Source: Amycolatopsis sp. 195334CR (GTDB lineage Bacteria > Actinomycetota > Actinomycetes > Mycobacteriales > Pseudonocardiaceae). Taken from it: 64,000 bases of DNA. Both the position numbers and the translations under genes were made by a program. The notes below the pieces were generated by a model. That model saw only the letters and a program-made list of their open reading frames with translations. It was not told the origin of the DNA and searched no databases. Shown here in pieces: positions 9,901-16,627 of this stretch. Location: positions 1,488,001 to 1,552,000 of the forward strand of contig NZ_JAFJMJ010000002.1 in the NCBI RefSeq assembly GCF_017309385.1. Direction: 5' to 3'. The stretch's first letter is position 1. Each line of letters starts with the position of its first letter.

Positions 9901-11830
9901 CGTAGCGGTCCCAGTCGAAGGCGGTCACGTTCCCGAGCGCGTCGGTCTCGCGAACGGTCTGGCCCGCCTGGTTCAGCTCGAACACCTTGGTGTTGCCGAG
10001 TGAATCGGTGTACGTGGTGAGCAGGCGTTCGCGGTCGTAGGTGAACGCGCCGTCGAGGAACGCGCCGTCGCCGACGGTGCGGACGCAGCGGCCCTCGGTG
10101 TCGTAGACGTAGCGGTACCAGACGCCGTTGCGGTCCTGCCAGCCGGTCATCCGGCCTTCGTGGTCGTAGTCGAAGCGCGTCGGGAGGCCGGAGGAGTTGA
10201 CCACCTCGGTGAGGTGGCCGCGGTCGTCGTAGCGGTAGGTCAGCACGACGACGTCCGGGGTGCGGTCGCCGCCGAGCACGCTCAGCTCGGTCAGCCTGCC
10301 ACCGTCCACTTGGAACCGGACGCGCACGCCGTTCGAATGCGTGAGCAGGGCGGGGGCACCGGCGTCGTCGTAGAGCAGCTCGATCCGGTCGCCGTCGGCG
10401 GTGTCCACCGCGTGCAGGCGGCGGATCGGCCCGGCGCCGGTGAAGTGCAGCTCGCGCTGCGGCTGGCCGACGGTGAAGCTGCCGTCGGCGTGGCGGGACA
10501 GCGGCCAGCGCGGGCCCTCGACCGGGAGCACCGGCTCACCGGTGGCGGGCAGCGGGTAGACCAGGATGAGGCCGTCGGGACCGACGTAGCAGATGTCGTT
10601 GGTGTCCACCTCCAGCCGCTGGTCCACTGTGGACGCCCAGGACGGGCCGAAATGGCGGCCGGCGCGGTAGGAGGAGACGTGCACGCGCTCCAGCGGCAGG
10701 CCGGGAAGGTCCAAATCGGACTGTTCCAGGATCACCTCGCCGGTGGCCACGTCGACGGGGTCGGTCTCGCAGTTGCGCTTGGGCGGTGGCACCGACGTCC
10801 CGCGCGGGTTGCTGGGCGCGCTGCTGCTCGTCGTGCTGTTGTTCGGCTTCGGCGCGGGGGTGGGCGTCGGCGTCGGGGTCGGCGTGGGGTCCGGTGACCG
10901 CGTCGTCGGCGGTGGGGGCGGGTTGGGCGTGGGCGTGGGCGGCGGGTCCTTCGGCGCGGAACTCGGCGTGGTGCTGCCGCCGTTGCTCTGGCCCGGGGGC
11001 GGGTTGGGCGTGGGGCCGGCGCTGCTGGTGCTGGTGTCGCCGCCGCCGCGGGTGGTTTCCGGCTTGGGCTGGTTGCCGCCCTTGATGTTCTTGAGGGCCT
11101 TGGCCGCGTCGCCGAAGGAGTCGCCGAGCTTCTTGAGCAGCGGGGAGAGCTTGCTCAGCGCCTGGACGAGCTTCTTGGTGATGTCGGCGATCTTCATCGC
11201 GGTCTTGGCGACCGCGGAGACGACCTGCGGCACCACCCAGGCGAGACCGATGCCGAGGGTGAACAGCACCTGGAGCGCCCAGCTGATCATGTGGCCGACC
11301 AGTTCGGCGATGATGTCGCGGACCAGGGACCGCACGGCGCCGACGACTTCACCGGCGGTGCCGATGCCGCTGGAGGCACCTTCGGCGGCGGTCTGGGCAC
11401 CGGCGATGAGCGTGGCCGTGTCGGCGCCGCGGGTGCGGTAGGCGTCGCCTGCAGGGCCGAGCCAGCCGGCGGTGTCCTCCTCGATCATCTTGGCCAGGTC
11501 GGCGCTGATCGAAGACAGCTCGGTGCCGACGTTCTTCCACGTCTCCGAGTGCGCCTTGATCTCGTCCGGGTTCCCGGTCAGCGCGTCGAGGGCGTCCGAG
11601 AGCGGACCGCAGTGCTCGATCAGCCACCCGACCCCGGCGGCGAGGATGGAACCGAACGGGTCCATCGCCATGCCGAGGGCGTCGAGCGCGGTGCCGGCGG
11701 CGCCCATCACGCCCGCCGCCCAGTCACCGCTCTCGATGGCCTTGCTGGTCTCGGAGATCGACTCCAGGATCGGTACGCCGGAAATCGCCGTGGTCGAGTC
11801 CTTGACCTCGGCTACCAGTGGATTGCCCAC
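6998..11830 (-). CDS. RHS/YD-repeat polymorphic toxin-like protein
   Basis: A 1610-residue protein starting with GTG. Order: an alpha-helical ESX-linked N-terminal region (1-250) with a hydrophobic helix pair near 180-215; a Pro/Thr-rich linker (255-350); a DUF6531-type entry domain (about 352-410, CETDPVDVATGEV); tandem YD repeats forming the RHS cocoon (about 470-1250); the RHS core signature YYDPASARYLSQDPLG (near 1278); then a variable C-terminal domain (1310-1610). That domain opens with a low-complexity, Lys-rich stretch and carries GRHIISW near 1410; I do not recognise its family. It is the last gene of an ESX cargo operon, 17 bases after the YbaB-like gene. Antibacterial toxin is the likely role, by family. 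No immunity gene follows. Confidence 0.85.
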   Translation of the reverse strand: MGNPLVAEVKDSTTAISGVPILESISETSKAIESGDWAAGVMGAAGTALDALGMAMDPFGSILAAGVGWLIEHCGPLSDALDALTGNPDEIKAHSETWKNVGTELSSISADLAKMIEEDTAGWLGPAGDAYRTRGADTATLIAGAQTAAEGASSGIGTAGEVVGAVRSLVRDIIAELVGHMISWALQVLFTLGIGLAWVVPQVVSAVAKTAMKIADITKKLVQALSKLSPLLKKLGDSFGDAAKALKNIKGGNQPKPETTRGGGDTSTSSAGPTPNPPPGQSNGGSTTPSSAPKDPPPTPTPNPPPPPTTRSPDPTPTPTPTPTPAPKPNNSTTSSSAPSNPRGTSVPPPKRNCETDPVDVATGEVILEQSDLDLPGLPLERVHVSSYRAGRHFGPSWASTVDQRLEVDTNDICYVGPDGLILVYPLPATGEPVLPVEGPRWPLSRHADGSFTVGQPQRELHFTGAGPIRRLHAVDTADGDRIELLYDDAGAPALLTHSNGVRVRFQVDGGRLTELSVLGGDRTPDVVVLTYRYDDRGHLTEVVNSSGLPTRFDYDHEGRMTGWQDRNGVWYRYVYDTEGRCVRTVGDGAFLDGAFTYDRERLLTTYTDSLGNTKVFELNQAGQTVRETDALGNVTAFDWDRYDNLLSRTDPLGRVTRYDYAPDGTPTRITRPDGSVVTLEHIGEVLTSVSVDDGTQVWRRYYEAGAAPDPATDAVGVASAYRTDILANQPPQPDSADRDQFGRPRSVPEVGGGRVLLGWTVDGKRASRTGTRSERAVWRYDGEQNEVEHVDELGQVTRRDYGPFDSLVATTDPTGARTVHAYDTELRLVSTTDPTGRVWTYRYDAAGRLTGQTDFDGRSWTYEHDAAGQLVRSTAPDGAVTGYRYDVLGNLVELHTPAGVTTYAYDPVGEVVRVASAHSVVEFERDEYGRVVRESVDGLAVTFAYDADRNTIRRRTPSGAESVWSFDEAEQPISLTTAGHTVRYRLDEDGRPVARDVDGASVLEQSFGPGGRLTAQHLTAGSVPVQRRGFEYRADGSLAGVHDELTGPARFTRDAAGRITAVSTAHGQEDLRYDPAGNLTGWSGGAGLSFDYDHLGRRVRQRLGDRSWEYVWTGELLTELRTPDGNRWLYRYDPLGRRTAKQCVRPDGSVAESFRFVWDGTVLIEQEHTDVHGARWITTWDRLPGTAAPVTQFERGPAGARFHSVVTDAVGTPTELVDERGQLAWSGRRTLWGRELPSPGARAATPLRFPGQYADAESGLHYNVFRYYDPASARYLSQDPLGLEAGPNPTAYVTDPFAEFDLLGLMNCSTTTPSGSGSGNPPSGNPPAKHNAGNSGGSSATPTPPPNKGKRKADGSGNNPPAKKPKKNTDPFAKRPAFNKATKDEHKNRKDDPNDPAYGSGGDYDGRHIISWQTMRDNTKAWVDEKFPPGHPDRDAMTKKYVDELKQMNTKIENLPLGEGEINSSIGRVVDNFKTVESRIDGTYTPSGKNQPDAPMNPSDAFDKSSGYSKEHRAEFADPIFKAADDIKDPKERQEFLDDVKFSSDFDWPGGTTAEHKEWKNIRNEFDNLGKNPGDYTPAHVDDLINRFKALDAPSGSHPGVNEWNSRPR

Positions 11831-11846
11831 GACTCACCCAGTCCCG

Positions 11847-12449
11847 TCAGTCGCGCAGCGGATCGAAGTCGGGATCGACGTCGTCCTCGCCGTCGTCCGG
11901 ACGGCGGCGACGGGTCGGCCCGGCGGCGGGCGGGGCGGGCGGTGCCGGAGGTGCGGGCGGCGCCGGGGGAGCGGGCGGTGGTGGCGGCGGGGTGTCGTCG
12001 CCCTCGTCGTAGTCCCACTTCCCGGACACCGCGTCCTCGGCGGCTTCGGCCTCGGGGTCGGGCTCGGGGAAGCGCGTGCGCAGCTCGTCCATCATCAGCG
12101 AGCGGGTCTGCTGGTCCTCGTCGCCGAGGTTGGCCTGCATGGTCTCGCCGACCTGGCCGACCACCTGCGACTGCGCGGTCTGCATGGTTCGCATCACCAT
12201 CGCCGACAGCTCGGCCGGGGCGATCTGCCGGATGCGGTCGCTGAACTGCAGGTCGGTGACGCTGCCGTCGGCGCGGACGGTCACCTTCACCGTGCCGTCC
12301 GGGCTGCTCGCGGTGGTCCGGATCTGGTCCACCTGCGCCTGCGCGGCCTGGTACCGCTGGGCCTTCTCGGCGAAGCCCTGCGCCCACCGGTCGATGTCGG
12401 CTTCCACCTGCGACGGGTCCTGCCCGAGCGCACCGAGTGGGTTGGTCAT
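11847..12449 (-). CDS. YbaB/EbfC-family protein with Pro-rich tail
   Basis: A 200-residue protein. Residues 1-115 match the YbaB/EbfC fold: a long helix, then beta strands (VKVTVRADGSVTDLQF), then another helix with an RTMQTAQSQV segment. The tail (about 145-200) is an acidic and Pro-rich low-complexity stretch with repeated PPAPP ending in an Arg cluster. Free-standing YbaB binds DNA, but actinobacterial relatives with long tails are often coded beside WXG100/PPE and RHS proteins. An adaptor or chaperone role in the cargo operon is therefore more likely than nucleoid binding; this is an inference. It precedes the RHS gene by 17 bases. Confidence 0.75.
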   Translation of the reverse strand: MTNPLGALGQDPSQVEADIDRWAQGFAEKAQRYQAAQAQVDQIRTTASSPDGTVKVTVRADGSVTDLQFSDRIRQIAPAELSAMVMRTMQTAQSQVVGQVGETMQANLGDEDQQTRSLMMDELRTRFPEPDPEAEAAEDAVSGKWDYDEGDDTPPPPPPAPPAPPAPPAPPAPPAAGPTRRRRPDDGEDDVDPDFDPLRD

Positions 12450-12475
12450 GCTGATCTACCGCTTTCTTGGCTCGG

Positions 12476-13477
12476 TCAGATGATGCGGTTCGAGTGGGCC
12501 GGGGTGATCTCCTCGGCCTGCTGGCGCTCGGCCACCTGGAACGGCTCGGGACGCTGGACGGCCTCGTGGGCCGGGGTGACCATGGGCTCGCCCTGCTGGG
12601 CGGGCGTGAAGGTCGGGCGCTCGGCGGCCTGGAAGGGTTCGGGGCGGATGGCGTCTTGGCGTTCGGCGGCTTGGAACGGTTCGGGGCGGATGGCGTCTTG
12701 GCGTTCGGCTGCCTGGAAGGGCTCTGGCCGGATGGCGTCTTGGCGTTCGGCTGCCTGGAAGGGCTCTGGCCGGATGGCGTCCTGGCGCTCGGCGGCTTGG
12801 AACGGTTCCGGCTGCACGGTGCCGACCCGCTGCGCGGTTTCGAACGGCATCGGCCGCTGGGTGCCCTGCTGCGCCGGGGTGGCGTCCTCGGTGGGGAGCG
12901 CGGGTTTCTGCCAGTTGGAGGGCAGGCCCTGGGCTTCCTCGTTGGGCAGCGCGGGCTTCTGCCAGTTGGACGGCAAGCCCTGCTGAGCCGGAGTGGCGTC
13001 TTGGCCTTCACCGCCTTGGAAGGGCATCGGGCGCTGCGTGCCCTGCTGGGCCGGGGTGGCTTCCTCGTTGGGGAGCGCGGGCTTCTGCCAGCTGGACGGC
13101 TTGTCACCGCCGCCACCCCCGCCGCCGCCACCGCCGGACGAGCCCGCCAGTTCGACCACCTTCGTCCCCTCGGCGTCCGCCTGGAACTTCTTCAGCGGCT
13201 CCACGTGGGCCTTGTCGGACTCGCGGTAGGCGTCGGCGGCCTTGCGCACGTTGCCCGCGGTGGTCTCCACGCCCTCCACCGCGGCGCCGATCGCCTCCAT
13301 CCCCTTCTCTTCCATGGGATTCACGATCGGCGGCAGGAACGAGCACAACAACCCGTAGGCGCTGTCGTCCATGCTCACCGTCTTCGCCGCGTCCAGCGCG
13401 GTGTTCAGCCGGTCGGTCACCCCGTCGAGGTGACTCGCGTGCGCGACCAGGTCTTCGGGCTCGACCTCGTAGGACAT
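12476..13477 (-). CDS. EspC-like ESX-associated protein with tandem 14-aa repeats
   Basis: 333 residues from an ATG with GGGGAAGG about 7 bases upstream; the frame stays open further upstream, but that stretch is antisense-like and overlaps the previous gene. Residues 1-105 form an ESX-type helical domain (YEVEPEDLVAHASHLDGV) of the EspC/type VII target family. A poly-Gly run (about 116-125) follows. The rest is repetitive: blocks of ALPNEEATPAQQGTQRPMPF and four to five near-identical 14-residue units (RPEPFQAAERQDAI). It is probably a secreted or surface protein co-exported with the PPE-like and RHS proteins. The domain call is good; function is unknown. Confidence 0.75.
   Translation of the reverse strand: MSYEVEPEDLVAHASHLDGVTDRLNTALDAAKTVSMDDSAYGLLCSFLPPIVNPMEEKGMEAIGAAVEGVETTAGNVRKAADAYRESDKAHVEPLKKFQADAEGTKVVELAGSSGGGGGGGGGGDKPSSWQKPALPNEEATPAQQGTQRPMPFQGGEGQDATPAQQGLPSNWQKPALPNEEAQGLPSNWQKPALPTEDATPAQQGTQRPMPFETAQRVGTVQPEPFQAAERQDAIRPEPFQAAERQDAIRPEPFQAAERQDAIRPEPFQAAERQDAIRPEPFQAAERPTFTPAQQGEPMVTPAHEAVQRPEPFQVAERQQAEEITPAHSNRII
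12617..12826 (-). repeat. Five 42-bp in-frame tandem repeats in the EspC-like gene
   Basis: Unit borders fall at 12617, 12659, 12701, 12743 and 12785, exactly 42 bases apart. The middle copies are nearly identical; the last (12785-12826) is degenerate in its second half. The period is 14 codons, so copy-number change keeps the frame. This pattern suggests recent expansion and possible length variation between strains. Confidence 0.9.
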
Positions 13478-13491
13478 GTCTGCCTTCCCCC

Positions 13492-14262
13492 TCAGCGCGC
13501 GCCGGCCAGCACCGTGGCCACCCGCTGCTCGATGCGTTCGTTGTCGGCGGGCGCGATGCTCAGCCAGGAGTCCTCGCGCACCATCAGGTAGCGGCCCTGG
13601 TGGGTGTCGAACCAGGTGACCAGGGTCGGCACGCGCTCGGTGCGCCTGCCCCCGCCGATGGTCACGCCCAGCTGACCACCGGCCTTGCGGTTGTTCGCCA
13701 GCTCGACCAGCGCCCCGGCGTCGTTGCGCGACACCCCGGCCCGGCTGAGCACCACGCGTTCGTCGAGGTCGCCGCCGTACGGGTCGTCCTCGTCCTCCTG
13801 CGGCTCGGCCGCTTCGGCGAGCGCCTGGTAGGGCACGGACATCGCCTGCCCGGGCCCGGCGTCCGCCGAGGGCAGCACCTCCACGATGGACCGGGCTAGC
13901 GCGGTCGGCCGGATCTCCTTCAGCCACAGCTCACCACCGGCGAGCACGGCCAGCACCGCGGCGTTGCCCCGGGCGGCGGCCAGCGCGCGCACCGGGTACC
14001 CGATGTGCCCGATGGCGTCCACCGCCACGTCGAACTGCGAGAGCAGCAGGAGCAGGGACTCCAGGTCCGCGTCCACCCGCTGGCCGCGGGCCAAGCCGCG
14101 GTCGCCGAGCTCGCGGTAGACCTCGGCGGCCAGCTGCGCCCGCTGCTCGACCGTGCGGCCGGTGCTCGGCACGTCCAGCGGGTACGGCAGCCTGCCCAGG
14201 TCCAGCTCGCCCCAGACGATGTCGAACTCGTGCGCCGAGAGCACGAAATCGGGAGTGTTCAC
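13492..14262 (-). CDS. EspG-family ESX chaperone
   Basis: A 256-residue protein of the length expected for EspG. The N-terminus (FVLSAHEFDIVWGELDLGRLPYPLDVPS) and the C-terminal beta-strand block (TWFDTHQGRYLMVRED) are the conserved EspG parts. In mycobacteria, EspG binds PE-PPE pairs in the cytosol and brings them to the ESX machine. The direct neighbour is a PPE-like gene whose stop overlaps this GTG start (GTGA), so a chaperone-substrate pair is likely. No ESX core gene is present in the window, so the partner machine must be elsewhere. Confidence 0.85.
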   Translation of the reverse strand: MNTPDFVLSAHEFDIVWGELDLGRLPYPLDVPSTGRTVEQRAQLAAEVYRELGDRGLARGQRVDADLESLLLLLSQFDVAVDAIGHIGYPVRALAAARGNAAVLAVLAGGELWLKEIRPTALARSIVEVLPSADAGPGQAMSVPYQALAEAAEPQEDEDDPYGGDLDERVVLSRAGVSRNDAGALVELANNRKAGGQLGVTIGGGRRTERVPTLVTWFDTHQGRYLMVREDSWLSIAPADNERIEQRVATVLAGAR

Positions 14263-16079
14263 TGCTGCTCCGGCTTCTTCTTGCGCGCACCGATCACCGG
14301 CGGCGGCAGGTCCTCACCCGGCACGTGGAAGATCTCCTCGCCCTGGATGTAGGCGGCCGAACGCCGTTCCTTGTCCTCTTCGCCACCGCGGCCCGCCCCG
14401 GCCGCGCCGGCGCCCATGCCGCCCATCGCGCCACCCATCGGCGCGCCACCGGGTCCACCGCCGACCCCAGCCGGGCCGAAGCCCGCCCCGGGCATGCGAC
14501 CACCGGGGCCCGCGCCGGTCGAGGCACCGGGACCCTGCGGGCCGTAACCACCGGCGCCCGCGCCGCCGCCACCGGCACCACCGGGGCCGAAGCCACCGGC
14601 TCCACCGGCACCGCCGCCGCCGGGACCGAAGCCACCGGCGCCGCCACCACCGCCACCGCCGCCGAAGCCGCTGACGCCCGGGATGGGCGGAATGCCGGAC
14701 GGGGGCAGGCGCGGCGGCATGACCGGCGGGGTGCCGGGCCGGTTCGGGCCGGGGTAGTTCGGGCTGTTCGGGTTGTTCGAGCCGCCGGGCCCGCCGTACG
14801 GGTTGCCGGGGGTGTAGTTCGAGCCACCGGGCCCGTTGAAGTCGGGCAGCTTCGGCGGCGTCGGCCGCGGCTGGCGGATGGTGTCCTCGGAGCCGGGGCC
14901 CTTGTTGCCGGTCGGCAGGTTCGGCATGCCGAAGTTCGGCGCGGTCTGCGGCGTGGTGCCGCCGGGCCGTCCGCTGGTGGTGAAGTCGGGCCCGCCACCG
15001 CCGGGAACGGGCGGCGGGGTGAAGTTCGGCATGGTGGTGCTCTGCGGGCGGGTGTCGCCCGGCTTCGGGGTGAAGCCGGGACCGCCACCACCGGGGATGC
15101 CGGGCGGCATCCCGCCGGGCATGCCCGGCATCTGCGGGCTGCCGGGCGAACCCGGACCACCACCGCCGGGACCGCCGGGCAGGCCCGCGGCGGGCACCTG
15201 CGGCATGCCCGGCATCTGCGGGCTCCCGGGGGAACCGGGCCCGCCCGGACCGCCGGTGAAGCCCGCCGTGGTCGTGTCGCCGTTGAACGGCGGCATGGCG
15301 GGAGTGCCCTGGGCCGCCGGAGCGCCCAGCGTCGCCGGGGTGCCCTGACCGGCCGGCGTGCCGAGCGTGGCCGGGGTGCCCTGGTTCGCCGGGGTGCCCT
15401 GCTGGAACGGCTGCAGGGTGCCTTCGCCGCCCCCGCCGCCGCCGGCCCCACCGCCGCCTTCGCCGTCCACGCTCATCATCGGGCGGCCCAGCATCGCCGG
15501 GGTCGCCTTGACCGCGGGCGGCTCGAACCGCGGGGTACCGCTGTCGACCTCGCGCGAGGCGGTCTCCATGTTGGACATCACCGCGACGGCCTGCTCGTGC
15601 GCGGAGTTGGCTTCCTCGCTCTTGGCCCGCACGTCCTGCACGGCCATCGCGAACCCGGCCAGCCCGCCGGTGGCGAAGCCGTTGGTGACCATCGCCTTCC
15701 AGTCGAACTCGACCGGCTCGGGCATGGTGGCCCTGGCGTTCTCCATGATCCGGCCCTGCTCGCCGATCCGGCGGCCGACCTCCTCGGCGGTGGTCGAGGC
15801 CTTGCCCGACCACTGGACCAGCTCCATCACCGATTCCCTGGCCGAGTCCGCGCCGTTGCCGCGCCAGCCGCTTTCGGTGGCCTTGATCCGCTCGCCCATC
15901 CGGCGCGAGTGCTCGCTCATCTCCGCGCCGATGCCGGTCCACTCCTCGGCGAGCTGCCCGACCTGGCCGGGGTCGTTGCCGAGGTGGACCGATTCGTAGA
16001 GTTCGCGGTGGCTGCGCGAACGCCAGTTCTGCGTCTGCGTCAGCGCCAGGTCCGCGGGGTCCGGCTTCTCGTCAGTCAC
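14259..16079 (-). CDS. PPE-like ESX substrate with long Gly/Pro-rich tail
   Basis: 606 residues. The first about 190 form a helical WXG/PPE-like domain: SGWRGNGADSARE (about residues 70-82) holds the W-x-G turn, followed by long helices (residues 85-185). From about 215 onwards the chain is low complexity: GTPAxx hexapeptide repeats (about 226-265), then Gly/Pro/Met-rich collagen-like stretches to near the end, closing with a KEERRSAAYIQGEEI-like charged segment. Its start overlaps the preceding gene (GTGA) and its stop overlaps the EspG start. It is a likely substrate of that EspG. It could instead be a cell-wall-spanning scaffold for the RHS toxin. Confidence 0.7.
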   Translation of the reverse strand: MTDEKPDPADLALTQTQNWRSRSHRELYESVHLGNDPGQVGQLAEEWTGIGAEMSEHSRRMGERIKATESGWRGNGADSARESVMELVQWSGKASTTAEEVGRRIGEQGRIMENARATMPEPVEFDWKAMVTNGFATGGLAGFAMAVQDVRAKSEEANSAHEQAVAVMSNMETASREVDSGTPRFEPPAVKATPAMLGRPMMSVDGEGGGGAGGGGGGEGTLQPFQQGTPANQGTPATLGTPAGQGTPATLGAPAAQGTPAMPPFNGDTTTAGFTGGPGGPGSPGSPQMPGMPQVPAAGLPGGPGGGGPGSPGSPQMPGMPGGMPPGIPGGGGPGFTPKPGDTRPQSTTMPNFTPPPVPGGGGPDFTTSGRPGGTTPQTAPNFGMPNLPTGNKGPGSEDTIRQPRPTPPKLPDFNGPGGSNYTPGNPYGGPGGSNNPNSPNYPGPNRPGTPPVMPPRLPPSGIPPIPGVSGFGGGGGGGGAGGFGPGGGGAGGAGGFGPGGAGGGGAGAGGYGPQGPGASTGAGPGGRMPGAGFGPAGVGGGPGGAPMGGAMGGMGAGAAGAGRGGEEDKERRSAAYIQGEEIFHVPGEDLPPPVIGARKKKPEQQ

Positions 16080-16510
16080 GCGTTCGTCTCCCCGTTGGCG
16101 GTGCGGAGCAGGTTGATCGACTGGTGCTCGAAGTCGCCGTAGCGCTGCATGGCGGTGCCCACCGTCTCGTGCGCCTTGGCCAGCAGTTCGCGGTAGGGCA
16201 CCAGGACGCCAGCCAGCGCGGAGTCGCCGTCGCCGGCCCGCTGCTGGAACTTCCCGGCCATCGCGTCGGCCACCGGGTTCTGCCCGAGCGGGGCCTGGCG
16301 GCCCAGGTCGATGGCCTTGCGGAGCCAGACGTCCACCTGGTCCATCTGCTCGGTCAGCATGCCGCGGATCTCGTCGCCGACCGCGGGGTCCAGTGCGAGG
16401 TCGCCGGACGCCACCTGCTTCTGGAGCCGCTCCACGCGCGCGGCGAGCGCGACCACCGTCGCTTGGGTGGGCATCAGCCGCTGCGCAGCCACTGCTTCTT
16501 CCTCGGCCAC
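16076..16510 (-). CDS. Small helical protein, first gene of the ESX cargo operon
   Basis: 144 residues when started at the GTG at 16510, chosen because AGGGAG sits about 8 bases upstream; a TTG at 16558 is in frame but has no ribosome site. The protein is nearly all alpha-helical with heptad-like Leu spacing (VVALAARVERLQKQV) and no signal peptide or membrane segment. It is the promoter-proximal gene, overlapping the PPE-like gene by 4 bases. By position and size it may be the PE-like or WXG100-like partner of the PPE-like protein, but no WXG or YxxxD signature is obvious. Function unknown. Confidence 0.65.
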   Translation of the reverse strand: MAEEEAVAAQRLMPTQATVVALAARVERLQKQVASGDLALDPAVGDEIRGMLTEQMDQVDVWLRKAIDLGRQAPLGQNPVADAMAGKFQQRAGDGDSALAGVLVPYRELLAKAHETVGTAMQRYGDFEHQSINLLRTANGETNA

Positions 16511-16627
16511 CGTTCGGGCTCCCTGGGATCGACCGTTGTCGTTTCCCCGCCGAGTCAACCGGAGATCCCGGCCGGGTTCAGCCCGGCGCGCGGGGTGCTG
16601 CCCGATCCGACACCGGGTGCTGCCCGG

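Noticed and set aside
7034..10003. Long open frame on the plus strand opposite the RHS gene
   Set aside because: A GC-driven antisense frame over the repeated YD units; its translation shows no domain and a Val/Gly/Arg bias, while the minus frame has the RHS signatures.
12617..12826. Possible CRISPR array because of regular repeats
   Set aside because: Units are contiguous with no variable spacers, are in frame with a coding sequence, and no cas gene is present.
12467..13591. Open plus-strand frames over the repeat-rich EspC-like gene
   Set aside because: They are by-products of the 42-bp repeat and lack a ribosome site or similarity to any family; the minus frame has an ESX-type domain and proper start.
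13478..13927. Longer N-terminus for the EspC-like protein
   Set aside because: The frame continues upstream, but that stretch lies out of frame inside the EspG gene, has Arg/Gly-rich translation and lacks a ribosome site, whereas the ATG at 13477 has a strong one.
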